This document shows, in pieces, positions 7,361 through 16,452 of a stretch of 26,427 nt of DNA. Below the pieces are notes generated by a model. The model did no database searches, was not told the DNA's origin, and was given only the letters and a program-made list of their open reading frames with translations. Positions within the stretch are counted from its first letter, which is position 1; every line of letters starts with the position of its first letter. The position numbers and the translations under genes were made by a program. Source of the stretch: Pseudopyrenochaeta lycopersici (Eukaryota; Ascomycota; Dothideomycetes; Pleosporales; Pseudopyrenochaetaceae); the NCBI GenBank assembly GCA_003313425.1, contig NHZP01000130.1, positions 1-26,427 of the forward strand, written 5' to 3'.

Positions 7361-9662
7361 ATGGCCTCCCAGAACTCCCAAGGTCGGCCTATCCGACCTC
7401 CTTCCTCCTCATCCACACCCTCTCTACCCACTACGCCTTCCTCCAGAGCCTCTCCTAGCCCATGGCGCTTCCTCAATGACAAACCACATCGACCTGACCG
7501 TAGCCGTGAGGACGTAAAGTCAAGAAAGAGGCGTGCTGCTGATATATGGACACACTTTCGGAAGCCAGAGAATGATGAGGCAATGCGCGATAAGTCAGGG
7601 CAATCACTGATGTATTGTAAGGACTGTGACGGCTATGGGAAACCCTGGGCTACTGCTATTACCACTAACGCTAGGACTCATATGGCGAATCTACATCAAG
7701 TCTACGTTGATGTTGAAGAGCCGAAGGGAAAGAAAGTACGGCAAGTCTCTCTCCAAGCAGCCCTTCAAATGTCGGTAAAGAAGCAGGTAGAGAAGAATAC
7801 CGAGGATGTGGAGGAGGTTCTTACGAAGGCGCTTAACAAAGACGCCTTCTACGAGGCACAAATCCAGCTTGTTACTCGCCGCCGCTTGCCTTTCAACTGT
7901 GTTGAATGGCCAGAATACCAAGCGCTCCTAATGGCAGTTAATCCAGAGGTCGAAAACCTACTTATCGAGTCACACACTACTATACCTGTCCACATTGAGC
8001 GAAGCTTTAAAACACACTACGCTACCATTAAGGAGCGCCTACACAGGGCAAAGTCTCAAATCCACTACTCTATCGATCTCTGGTCATCGGCAAACCGGAA
8101 ATCATTCCTTGGCATCTGCGCGCAATTCGTTGGACACGACTACACCCTCCGCAAAGCTCTCCTCTCCCTCCCACAGTGTCGCTTCTCTCACAGCGGCGAG
8201 ACGATGGCAAGGCATATTCTCGAGACAATACAAGCCTATGAGGTTACGGAGAAGACAGGCTATATTATTGGGGATAATGCTTCCAGTAACGACACTTGTT
8301 GTAGGGCTATTGCAAATGCTCTTACAAAAATTGGGGTGGAATTCAATGCAAAAAAGAGGCGGATTCGATGCAGCGGTCATATAATCAATCTATCTCTTGA
8401 TGCCTTCCTCTTTGCAACTACAGTAGAAGCCCTTGAGGCTGCCATTGAGGCTGCAAAAGAGGAGTCTGATATCACTGTGGTTGAAGCATTGCAAGAGCAG
8501 CTTCGTGAGAAGAGAGGCGACAAGAAAGGCAAAAGAATGCGACTCCTTAACGAGGCTAGGTGGCAGTCCAATGGAGCGCTTGGGAGCCTCCATGGTATCG
8601 CTGTCTATATTCGCTCCTCCACTATATTGACTGATGAGTGGGAGGCACTTGCTGGGAAGCTTCTGGGCATCGATAACGCAACACGCTGGAACTCCTGGTA
8701 CAAGTTGATTGCATTGGCCGTTGAGAAGCAGGATGCTTTGAATAAGTTCTGTCAAAAGCATCATAGAGCCCTTGGTGGCGCTGTTCTTTCTGCGGAAGAT
8801 TGGGAGACTCTTACAATGACTCTTGAATTCTTACAGCCATTTAATCAAGCAACACTTACACAGGAAGCTAACTGGTCATCGCTTGACCAAGCTCTCTGGA
8901 CAATGGATATCCTCTTTAAACACTACGAGGAAGCAAAGGTATGTTGCTGATAAAAAACTTATTTATACTGCTAATCTTAAGTAGATTCAATATAAAAACA
9001 ACTCCCATATAGTCAACTCCATTAATATGGGGTGGTATGTCCTTGACAAGTATTACAAATCCTCTGACGAAGCGCCTGCCTATACCACAGCCCTCCTCCT
9101 CCATCCCCGACGCCGCCTCAAGTATATTGATATCAATTGGGTATCCTCCTGGAGAGAACCGGCCCTTACTACCGCAAGAGAGATTTGGGCAAATTATAAG
9201 GATCTGCCTCTTCTAAAGTCGCAGAAGGAGGCGGATAATTCACAACCAGAACTCTCAAAATTTGAGAGGCTTGCGGCGGAGCTTGACGTTATGGAAGAGG
9301 AGGAAGAGGAGGATGAATTCGAGAAATTTGTGAACGCAAAGCCTTGTAAGATCACTTGCTCTCCTTTGGAGTGGTGGTGTAAAGAGGAGCAGCGACTAGA
9401 ATACCCTCGGCTTCATCAAATGGCGATGGATATCCTTTCTATTCCTCCAATGTCTGATGAAGCCGAGCGCGTCTTCTCAGGCGTACGGAGAACTATCTCA
9501 TGGGACAGAGCTAGGCTAGGAGCATGGATTGTGGAGATGACAGAGGTTCTGGGTAATTGGAATAAGAACGGGCTTATCCAGACACTCTACATACCGGCAG
9601 AAGATCCTGGCAATATCACAGCCGAAGTAGAAAGCGATGACAATGGGCTTTCCGGACTATAG
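7361..9662 (+). CDS. hAT transposase (BED finger, two exons)
   Basis: Transposase that excises and inserts the surrounding element, acting in the nucleus. Exon 1 is 7361-8938, the intron 8939-8984 (GTATGT donor, GCTAAT branch, AGTAG acceptor, 46 nt) and exon 2 8985-9662, giving about 751 residues. The start is the ATG before ASQNSQ; the frame is open further up. Visible parts: a BED-type finger (ADIWTHFRK, C-x2-C in CKDCDG, H-x4-H in HMANLH); HYSIDLWSSANRKSF, with the usual first catalytic Asp; GYIIGDNASSND, with the second Asp; and, near the C-terminus, EYPRLHQMAMDILSIPPMSD with EAERVFSGVRR, the hAT dimerisation signature. The splice joins EEAK to IQYKNNSHIVNSINMGWY without loss of frame. 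No inactivating change was seen. Family assignment is secure; activity is inferred. Confidence 0.92.
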
Positions 9663-9719
9663 GTGCCCAAAGTGTCTGAAACACCATAGATTCTATATGC
9701 TAGTCCCAATCGGGTGATT

Positions 9720-9802
9720 CTTGGCAATATTATCAATTCAATATCAATCTTGGGTCTGGATATCAATTCAATATCAATATCACCCTTATCAATCAATATT
9801 GA
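9720..9802. repeat. hAT right subterminal repeats
   Basis: Repeats of TATCAATTCAATATCAAT in about two full and several partial copies, matching the motifs at the left end of the element. Likely transposase binding sites. Confidence 0.7.
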
Positions 9803-9818
9803 ATTGCCGACAAGTCTG
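9803..9818 (-). repeat. hAT right terminal inverted repeat
   Basis: ATTGCCGACAAGTCTG, the exact reverse complement of 7043-7058. Confidence 0.95.
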
Positions 9819-9826
9819 TACAGAAG
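9819..9826. repeat. hAT target-site duplication, right copy
   Basis: TACAGAAG, identical to 7035-7042. Confidence 0.95.
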
Positions 9827-10032
9827 CATCACACTGTAGAACGCGAGACGCGCAAAGCAATCGTTGAACGCTATCAGGACAAGCAGATTAAGAGCCCGCA
9901 GGATGTCGAGTTACCGGGACCGCTGGGGCCGCCGATTCAAGAACTTGGGGAGCCGCTTGATGGCTTCCGCTGTGAAGAAGAATATTGTGGTGACATAACT
10001 ACTAATTTGAATGTACTAAAGATACATCTAAA
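9827..10032 (+). pseudogene. Gene C, piece between the hAT element and the A7 frameshift
   Basis: This resumes the zinc-finger frame after the transposon: HHTVERETRKAIVERYQD, then a Pro-rich linker (LPGPLGPP) and a second finger beginning GFRCEEEYCGD (C-x4-C). It continues to IHLKK at about 10032. In this frame the next stop is at 10087. The family pattern (finger, then KVQTFFR) resumes one base out of register, so a single base appears to be missing at the A7 run 10030-10036. With one more A the text would read HLKKIHQQSWKGE, restoring an H-x4-H finger as in gene D (HINQQH). Confidence 0.65.
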
Positions 10033-13000
10033 AAAATCCACCAGCAATCATGGAAAGGCGAGACAAGTTCGCTATATGAAAAAGTAAAAGTTCAGACGTT
10101 CTTTCGTAATGGAGGACAGCAGCGATATTTTATTGTTAATGTAGGAGGTAGTACTGGCGGTTTGGTGGTTTCCCGTGAAGTGGCAGATGTGGTAGAGCAT
10201 CGGCTCGCGCAATGGAACGCAACGAAACAGATTCTCAAGGAAAGAGCGCAGGTTATGGAAGAGGAAATAGCAAAGACAGACAGGACTGGCTGGTTCAGTC
10301 GGACAGGGTGGCCGGAACATTTTGCGAATCGTAATCTGGTACATCTTGCTCATCAGATCCGACTACCCGACCGAGGTGATACGAAGCTTAAGCTTGCAGC
10401 AGAGCTAGTCGAGCGACTAATAGAAAGAAGCGTAAAGGGGCTATCAACACTTGCACGAGAGACAAGACGATGGCTGAAGAGCGCGCAGCGGAAAGGGCCC
10501 GACCCGCGACCGCTCGCTCGACTGCAAAACCCGGAGAGTCAGGCACGATATGCGAGCTACATGGTTAAGTTTATCTGCTACATGCTGCGTATCATCGCCG
10601 ACGAAGAGAGGATGGTTCAGCGTGGCTATGGTATAGATAATGGCCGCGATGATGATAGTGATGGCGATAGCGTCGTGTCTGACAGTAGTGTGGATTTCAA
10701 GTCCCAGTCAGATCGAACGGGAAGCGACGCCGAAAGCGATGACAATGACCGCCCGCGCCGTAGCAAGAAGAAGAAGAAGAATGGCATAGATATGATGAAG
10801 GATGCACGCGAGCTATTCTGTTGGCACGGCGAGCAGAAGGAACTGGCGATACGGCTGTGGGACTGGCTAGACAAGGACCCCGAGGAGAATAGAGAAGCTC
10901 AGCTCGACGCACTGCTAGAGGTATTTGCATCGTTTATATTTCACAACTCAGGCGACCGGCCGCTTAGTAGTGGGTTGATTCATTTTCTAGCCGTTATGGG
11001 TATTGACGCGGATATGGGGCGCTTACGCACTGCGAAGAACTATTCGTACATGCTGGCTGGAGTCGTATACTGCATACGCGTGCTTGGCGTAGAAAAGCTA
11101 CTGCCGTCAGCACTCCGCGAAGAAAATTCAGACAGAGAGCGTAAACGCTTCTTAAAGATGAGAAAGCAGTATCTTGCCGACGGCGCGTATAGCCCGATGA
11201 GCGAGGCTATCAACATGTTGGCGTATGGGAAGTTTGTTGCGCTCGCAGCGGGCAATTCTGGCAATGCGTACTGGTCAGAGGATAAGACGATTTTTTATCT
11301 CAACGGCCGACCGATTTATATCAGCCGCTTTCGCACTATGGCACAGAACATTGTCGCCGAGGCAGAGAGTATGCTGTGGCAAGAGCTGCTCTGGGTTGCG
11401 GGGGAGAGCGATCGATTTACTATCGCACTTGAGCGACTCGTTGACGATGTTACGTTTACTCGGCGAGGGGAGTCTTTTATTAATAATGCTGAGAATCAGC
11501 TGAATAACGGACTCAAGTGGATGCTCACACAGGCTGAGCAGAGCGGAGAGGGCCGTAGGCTTCAGTCGAGCGACGGGAAGTGGAAGGTAAAGCAGGTAAA
11601 GCGGTATCTGCGTTTGCTCAATCGCTTCTTGGAGCTACTGCTGCTGTGTGTGCATGTGACATCTGGGCAACCGGGCCGTGGATCTGAGGTAACGACAATG
11701 CGGCATCGGAACGGGTCGCTGCAGGACCGCAATATCTTCATTATGGACGGACAGGTGATGACTGTGGTCCGCTATCACAAGTCGCAGTCACAGTGGGACA
11801 AGCCGAAGATCGTGCCGCGCTTTCTTCCGCCGCGGTTGGGGCAAATTATGGTGGTGTACTTGGTATACTTGCAGCCGTTTCAGGAATATCTTACTGTAGA
11901 GGTGCTGGGCGGCAATATGAACGACTATGTATGGGCGGATGAGCAGGGACCGTGGGGGACGGATCGACTCACGCGTGTGCTCAAGCGAGAGACAGGTAAG
12001 AGGCTGGGCGTAGAATTGCATACGCTAGACTATCGACACACGGCAGTTGGCATCGGCAGAGTTGTTGTAGGAGAGTCGTTTAGCAGAGGGTATCAAGACG
12101 AGGTCGGGGAAATTGAGGAGGCAGAGGTAGACGAGGCGGACGAAGACATCATCGAGCTACAGAACGCGCGGTCGACCGTAATAGGGGTAGGGAACTACAG
12201 CGTGCCGATCGATATTATCAAGCATCTCAGCATACGCTCGATCGAGGCGTTCCGGCCGCTGAGTACGCTGTGGCATCGCTTCTTGGGGCTTAAAGGGCGG
12301 AAGGATGATCAAGAGGTATGGTCAGGCGGCACCGGTACGGCAAAAAAGCGGCTAGAGCGGAGTGACGAGGATGAAGGTCGAGACGAAGGGCTTGTTATGC
12401 GGCCGAAAGAGACGCGAATGGAAGATGAGAGAAAAGATGCGGTCCGCAGGGCGATGCAGCAGGTGCTAGGTCGAGAAGACGTAGGGTTTCGATCTGTACA
12501 GCAGGAGCAGGCAATACATGCTGTGCTCGATGGGCAGACACCGCTGGTAGTCGTGCTCCCGACGGGCGGGGGCAAGAGCTTGCTGTTTACTGTGCCGGCT
12601 TGTATAGAGAAAAATGGAGTAACGGTAGTTGTAGTACCGTATCGAGCGCTTATCACGGACTTGGTAGAACGCATACAAGCGTGCGGAATTGACTGTATAG
12701 AGTGGAAGCACGGCGAGAGCAACCCGGCATCGATTGTAGTCGTCAGCGCAGACGTGGCAGGCGACATAACAAGCAACGGGAATTTTGTCAGCTACGCAGA
12801 GATGTTGAACAGCAAAGGAATACTGCGGCGGGTCGTTGTGGACGAGTGTCATCTTATCTTTACAGCAAGTGACTGGCGACAGAAGCTGGCGATGCTGAAG
12901 AATTTGCGGTTGTTGCCGTGCCCGCTGGTACTGCTCACAGCAACACTACCGCCGACGCGAGAGGGAGAGCTGGACAGAAGCATGATGATTCGGTGCGCGA

Positions 13001-13851
13001 GGTATATTCGAGCAAGCACGGTACGGCCGAATACGCGCTACTTTGTGTCATGGTGCGAGCGCGAGAAGCTGGACGAGACGGCGCTTATTATGTGCAAGCG
13101 ACAACAGCGACTGCTACTGCATCGAGGGGAAAAGGGGGTGGTATACTGTCGGAGCAAACAGCAGTGTGACGATATGGCAGAGGCGCTAGGGTGTCTAAGC
13201 TATCACGCCGACGTACTTGACCGTGCAGGGCGGTTAGCAGAGTGGCTCGAGAAGGGCGGACTTATTGTAGCTACGTCGGCGCTGGGAACAGGGGTTGATT
13301 ACCCCGGGATTCTGTATATACTACACGTAGGGATGCCGTGGAGCATGATTGACTACGCGCAAGAGAGTGGACGTGGAGGGCGAGGCGGGGAACGGGTTGA
13401 CTCGGTGGTGCTGGTGGCGCAGGGTGAGGTAGAGGAGACGATGAAACAAAAGAGCGAGGACTTGGACGTGCAGGCAGTAGGCTTATTTTTAATAGGCAGC
13501 GGGTGTCGACGGGGGCTGATGAGCAGCTATCTTGACAGACAGCAGGTCAGCTGTAACGATATCGAGTCGGCTGGGTGCGACCGTTGTGGAGAGGGGCTGA
13601 GAGAGTGGCTGGATGAGCAAGAGAAGGCGAGCAGGGAGTGGCAGACGGTGCGAGAGAAGATGGATGAGCTTCGGCATGGGTGTGTTATATGCTGGGTGCT
13701 TGGACAAGGGATAGAGGAACAAGAGGGTGTATGGACAGAGCACCGTACGATGCAGTGTACTGCGTACGATGGAGCAAGTGGGAGAGAAGTAGATGCGTTT
13801 CGGCGGAAGATTTGGGATAAGGGAGGTATTCACAGCTGCAGGCGGTACTAG
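10033..13851 (+). CDS. Gene C, main frame: YR-like domain fused to RecQ-type helicase
   Basis: Open from 10006; 1229 residues counted from the TTG at 10162, though no real start is present because the 5' end is broken. Homology begins at KVQTFFRNGGQQRYFIVN. The YR-like domain (about residues 230-690) has Arg506 (SGQPGRGSE), Lys540 (RYHKSQ), Arg625 (LDYRHTAVGIGR) and Tyr679 (ARSTVIGVGNY); the usual box III His is Arg670. The RecQ-type helicase follows at about 770-1110: Walker A LPTGGGKS (Lys805), DECH box (894-897), LTATLPP (motif III), and QESGRGGRGG (motif VI, from 1067). After it come paired Cys motifs CDRC and CVIC, a likely zinc site. Expected role: ATP-driven DNA unwinding coupled to a recombinase-type DNA-binding domain, probably nuclear and telomere-proximal. 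The frame ends at TAG 13849-13851 but homology continues. Such fusions occur in fungal telomere-linked helicase loci; the YR assignment is mine. Confidence 0.85.
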   Translation, partial: KIHQQSWKGETSSLYEKVKVQTFFRNGGQQRYFIVNVGGSTGGLVVSREVADVVEHRLAQWNATKQILKERAQVMEEEIAKTDRTGWFSRTGWPEHFANRNLVHLAHQIRLPDRGDTKLKLAAELVERLIERSVKGLSTLARETRRWLKSAQRKGPDPRPLARLQNPESQARYASYMVKFICYMLRIIADEERMVQRGYGIDNGRDDDSDGDSVVSDSSVDFKSQSDRTGSDAESDDNDRPRRSKKKKKNGIDMMKDARELFCWHGEQKELAIRLWDWLDKDPEENREAQLDALLEVFASFIFHNSGDRPLSSGLIHFLAVMGIDADMGRLRTAKNYSYMLAGVVYCIRVLGVEKLLPSALREENSDRERKRFLKMRKQYLADGAYSPMSEAINMLAYGKFVALAAGNSGNAYWSEDKTIFYLNGRPIYISRFRTMAQNIVAEAESMLWQELLWVAGESDRFTIALERLVDDVTFTRRGESFINNAENQLNNGLKWMLTQAEQSGEGRRLQSSDGKWKVKQVKRYLRLLNRFLELLLLCVHVTSGQPGRGSEVTTMRHRNGSLQDRNIFIMDGQVMTVVRYHKSQSQWDKPKIVPRFLPPRLGQIMVVYLVYLQPFQEYLTVEVLGGNMNDYVWADEQGPWGTDRLTRVLKRETGKRLGVELHTLDYRHTAVGIGRVVVGESFSRGYQDEVGEIEEAEVDEADEDIIELQNARSTVIGVGNYSVPIDIIKHLSIRSIEAFRPLSTLWHRFLGLKGRKDDQEVWSGGTGTAKKRLERSDEDEGRDEGLVMRPKETRMEDERKDAVRRAMQQVLGREDVGFRSVQQEQAIHAVLDGQTPLVVVLPTGGGKSLLFTVPACIEKNGVTVVVVPYRALITDLVERIQACGIDCIEWKHGESNPASIVVVSADVAGDITSNGNFVSYAEMLNSKGILRRVVVDECHLIFTASDWRQKLAMLKNLRLLPCPLVLLTATLPPTREGELDRSMMIRCARYIRASTVRPNTRYFVSWCEREKLDETALIMCKRQQRLLLHRGEKGVVYCRSKQQCDDMAEALGCLSYHADVLDRAGRLAEWLEKGGLIVATSALGTGVDYPGILYILHVGMPWSMIDYAQESGRGGRGGERVDSVVLVAQGEVEETMKQKSEDLDVQAVGLFLIGSGCRRGLMSSYLDRQQVSCNDIESAGCDRCGEGLREWLDEQEKASREWQTVREKMDELRHGCVICWVLGQGIEEQEGVWTEHRTMQCTAYDGASGREVDAFRRKIWDKGGIHSCRRY

Positions 13852-14106
13852 GTAAGTCAAAAGTACTGCGCAACAGGGGAAGATGATAAGGCGAAATGTC
13901 AATGGCCGAATGTAATTATACCGATGGTATTTACAGCGATAGGATTCGGCGACGGAGTAGAGGTTATACGAAAGTGTGGGTATACCGGTGATAGTACCGA
14001 GGAGTATGCGAAGTGGCTTGGGGGGCGGTATAAAGCGCGAGTTTGGGGAGAGTTTTTTAGCAACGCGATGGTAACGGCGATACAGATTGTACTACGATTT
14101 AAGTAA
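13852..14106 (+). pseudogene. Gene C, C-terminal tail beyond an in-frame TAG
   Basis: This is the same frame as the helicase, separated only by TAG at 13849-13851. It reads VSQKYCATGEDDKAKCQWPN, then an aliphatic stretch, GYTGDSTEEYAKWLGGRYK and a stop TAA at 14104-14106. Gene D has a matching tail (PNVAIAVLYRL...GQVDSKEELGRWIGEVYQDR), so the tail belongs to the family and the TAG is probably a nonsense change. Elsewhere in the window such TAGs replace Trp codons. AGGTAAGT directly after the TAG resembles a splice donor, but no suitable acceptor keeps the tail. Confidence 0.7.
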
Positions 14107-14313
14107 GAAGAAGAAGTAGAGAGCTAGAAATAGAAAAGTAAGGGAAATTAGAGATTCGTTTCTGTTAGGGACGGAAGTTTTATTTAAGCAAAGATAGTGA
14201 TTCAAGTTGAGAGAAGGGCTTACGTGAGAGAAAAAGGGTCGGGGGTAGGCCCGTCCGGTGCAGAAAAAGAAGCAGAGCTTTGTAGAGAAGTAGAAAGAAA
14301 GAAGAGAAAGAAA

Positions 14314-14480
14314 AACCCGGCCGAACCGCTTAGGTCAGGGAGAGAAGAGGTAGCAAGGAGAGAAGGAAGAAACCCGGCCGAACCGCTTAGGTTAGGGAGA
14401 AAGAGGGGAAAGAAGAGAAAGAAGAAACCCGGCCGAACCGCTTAGGTCAGGAGAAGGAAGAGAGAGCGCCCGCAAACCGC
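14314..14480. repeat. Three tandem ~55-57 bp units with a conserved core
   Basis: Each unit contains CCCGGCCGAACCGCTTAGG followed by a GA-rich spacer. Cores (starting AACCC) begin at 14314, 14371 and 14426, spacing 57 and 55 bp. These are the best-preserved units of the satellite downstream of gene C. Confidence 0.75.
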
Positions 14481-14701
14481 GAAACAGCAGAGAGAGGGGA
14501 GAGGATTTGGGTTCGGGCCGGATCGAAAGTTAGAAAGGCGGAAACTGACTTGCGTCCCTGTTGGAACAGAAGTCAGAGGCTGTAAGGTGTTAGAAGATAA
14601 AAAACAAACGTAGGAAGATAATTACTAGGTTTAAGAGATAGTTTAATAATTAGATAACCGCTTAAGGCTAGAAAGAGCGCGTACCTGGGTTCCTGTTATC
14701 T

Positions 14702-14787
14702 GTAACCCGTAACGGCGACCCGTAACGGCGACCCGTAACAGTGACCTGTAACAGTAACCCGTAATGGCAGTCTATAACTGTAACCTG
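14702..14787. repeat. 13-bp tandem repeat (GTAACGGCGACCC)
   Basis: About six imperfect copies: GTAACGGCGACCC twice, then variants GTAACAGTGACCT, GTAACAGTAACCC and GTAATGGCAGTCT. Most differences are C/T or G/A transitions. Confidence 0.75.
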
Positions 14788-15228
14788 TTTTTTAGCAGAG
14801 AGGAAGGAATAAGAGGCAGGGAAAGCGTCTGATTTAGGAGAAGAGGAGGGTAGGTAGACTCGTTAGTGCAGAAAAGAAGTTGAGCGCAGCAGGACGAGAG
14901 GGCAAGGGCAAGGAAGAAAGAGTAGGTGGAGGGCCCGTTAGGTGTTATAAAGAGAAGAGAGGGCGGCTGTAAAGCGTAGAAGAAGGGGACGTAGCATAAA
15001 GTTCCGTTAGAGTTAGAACCGAAATCAGAAAGATAACACTGTAGAAGAAGAGAGATACGCGTAAGGTATCACACGAAGAAGTATTACAAGAAAGAGAGAA
15101 GTATATAGAGAACTGCTTAGGTTAGGAGATAAATAAGATAGTAAAAGGCAACCGCTTAGATTAAAAGAAGAAGACAAGAAAGAAGAAGAATAGTAGGAAG
15201 ATAAAATTATAGACAAAGAAAATATATA

Positions 15229-15262
15229 AGAAAAGAGAAAGAGAAAGAGAAAGAGAAAGAAG
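15229..15262. repeat. Polypurine GAGAAA microsatellite
   Basis: About five AAAGAG/GAGAAA hexamers in an uninterrupted purine run with mirror symmetry. Such tracts can form triplex DNA; no role is shown. Confidence 0.6.
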
Positions 15263-15565
15263 TAGATAAATATATTAGTAGAGTTATTAGTATAGTAAAT
15301 TAGTAAAAGTAAAAGTAAATAGAAATAAAAATAATAAATTAATAAAATAGTACAAGGGTTAGAGATAAGGTAAAACGTGTTAGATTTAAATAGAGAGAAA
15401 GGCATAAATAGTATAGTAGTGATAGAGTAGGTAGAGATAAGGGTAAGTAGGAGGAAAATAAGAATAAAAAAAAATATAAGAATAAGGTAGAATTTAGAGA
15501 ATAAAAGTAGATAGAGAAGAGATTATTATATAGGATAGGGAGTTATTAAAGAAGAAGAAGAGTGC

Positions 15566-16145
15566 GTAGAAAGAAATTATATAAGAATTAGAGTTTAATA
15601 GATTAAAAGTTAGTAAAGAGTAATTTTTAAGGTAGAGGTATAGTATTTTAAAGTAGAAGAAGAGAGTAGAAAAGTGTATAGAGAAAAGAAGTAGAGAGTT
15701 AGTAGAAGTTAGAAGGAGAAGAAAAAGAGTTATTAAAGAAAAAAGAAAAGTAGGATTAAGGATTTTAATTTATTTAGGTTTAGTGTTAAAAGTATTTAGA
15801 GTTAAGAATAAGGTAGAAGAGGAAAAGGGTTAGAGTAAGAGAAGTTTAGTAGTATAAAGAGGAGTAAAAAGAGGAGAGGAGGGGAAGATTAGGTTTTAGA
15901 GGAAGTAAAGAGTAAAGAAGAAGAGAGTAGAATTTAAGGTTATCAGGGTAGTAAGAGTAAAAAGAAGAAGTAGAGGATAGTATAAAGGAAAAGAGTTAAA
16001 AAGAAGGAAAGGTAGAGGTTTAAGAAGAGTAAGAAAGAGAAAGAGGTAGAGAGTAAAAGGTAGGAGGGGAGAAAGTAGAAGTAGGGGGGTATAGAAGAGT
16101 AGGAGAGGGTTAGAGTTAAAAGAAAGAGGTAAAGGAGAAGGTTAA
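15566..16145. repeat. Near C-free purine-rich tract
   Basis: The + strand has a single C (15944) in 580 bases: 15566-15943 and 15945-16145 contain none. G is common in AG/GA/GG contexts while TG is rare. No open frame or RNA gene was recognised. The composition changes abruptly after 16146, where the pyrimidine-containing promoter of gene D begins. Confidence 0.9.
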
Positions 16146-16333
16146 CGAGAAGAAGAGAAGGTCAGGCCTTATGAACACCCAGAACTATGCGGTCTCCCCC
16201 TTTTTTCTCTTGCCCTGTGCGTTCGCTAATCTTACGAAACAGAAGGAGAACACCTAGAAGAATGCGTCCGCCCCCTTTATTCTGCGACTAAACCTTTCTT
16301 AGCTAGTTCTCTAACCTAGATTAGCTAGTACCT

Positions 16334-16385
16334 ACGCGTAACGCGTTAGAGCATAAATCGCGTTCCTAGACGCGTAACTACGCGT
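16334..16385. promoter_or_regulatory. Cluster of four ACGCGT sites (MluI cell-cycle boxes)
   Basis: ACGCGT at 16334-16339, 16341-16346, 16370-16375 and 16380-16385, with a related TCGCGT at 16359. In yeasts ACGCGT is the binding core of MBF/DSC1, which switches on G1/S DNA-replication and repair genes. The position, just 5' of a TATA-like element, suits an activating site. Function here is inferred. Confidence 0.6.
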
Positions 16386-16387
16386 TC

Positions 16388-16395
16388 TATATAAT
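16388..16395 (+). promoter_or_regulatory. TATA-like element of gene D
   Basis: TATATAAT immediately after the last ACGCGT site and 58 bases before the ATG at 16453. Confidence 0.4.
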
Positions 16396-16452
16396 AGAAT
16401 AAATAAGAGTAAAAGCGAAAGGGAACAAAAGAGAGAAAAAGAAAGAGTATCT

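Larger units (their letters stand above)
7043..9818 (+). mobile_element. Complete hAT-superfamily DNA transposon
   Basis: The 2776-bp element is bounded by perfect 16-bp inverted repeats, CAGACTTGTCGGCAAT at 7043-7058 and its complement at 9803-9818, and by an 8-bp direct duplication TACAGAAG on both sides. It encodes one transposase of hAT type with a BED finger and the C-terminal dimerisation domain. Both ends carry many TATCAATATCAAT-type subterminal motifs. Intact ends, perfect duplication and an open transposase suggest a recent insertion. It sits inside the zinc-finger region of gene C, on the same strand as that gene. Confidence 0.95.
14107..15228. repeat. Purine-rich satellite tract downstream of gene C
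   Basis: No credible gene. The + strand is strongly purine-rich and C-poor, with scattered GC-rich islands (GGGCCCGTTAGG-like). The motif AACCGCTTAGG recurs at several places beyond the tandem block listed separately (for example near 14657, 15113 and 15150), which suggests a degraded tandem satellite. Confidence 0.6.
16146..16452 (+). promoter_or_regulatory. Promoter region of gene D
   Basis: Sharp compositional change from the C-free tract to mixed sequence with C/T-rich runs (TCTCCCCCTTTTTTCTC at about 16191). It holds a palindromic-looking CTAACCTAGATTAGCTAG (about 16311-16328), four ACGCGT sites and TATATAAT at 16388-16395, which lies 58 bases before the ATG. A purine-rich leader follows. 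No coding potential was seen. Confidence 0.6.

Noticed and set aside
7155..7517. Separate 120-codon frame at the start of the hAT element
   Set aside because: It is out of frame with the transposase and overlaps its leader and N-terminus, with no recognisable domain.
10033..14106. Helitron
   Set aside because: There is a helicase, but it is of RecQ type with DECH and SGRGGRGG motifs, and no HUH replication-initiator motif was seen.
15025..15405. Minus-strand frame of 126 codons rich in Leu, Ser and Tyr
   Set aside because: It is the complement of the C-poor purine repeat; the composition alone keeps it open, and it has no domain or start context.
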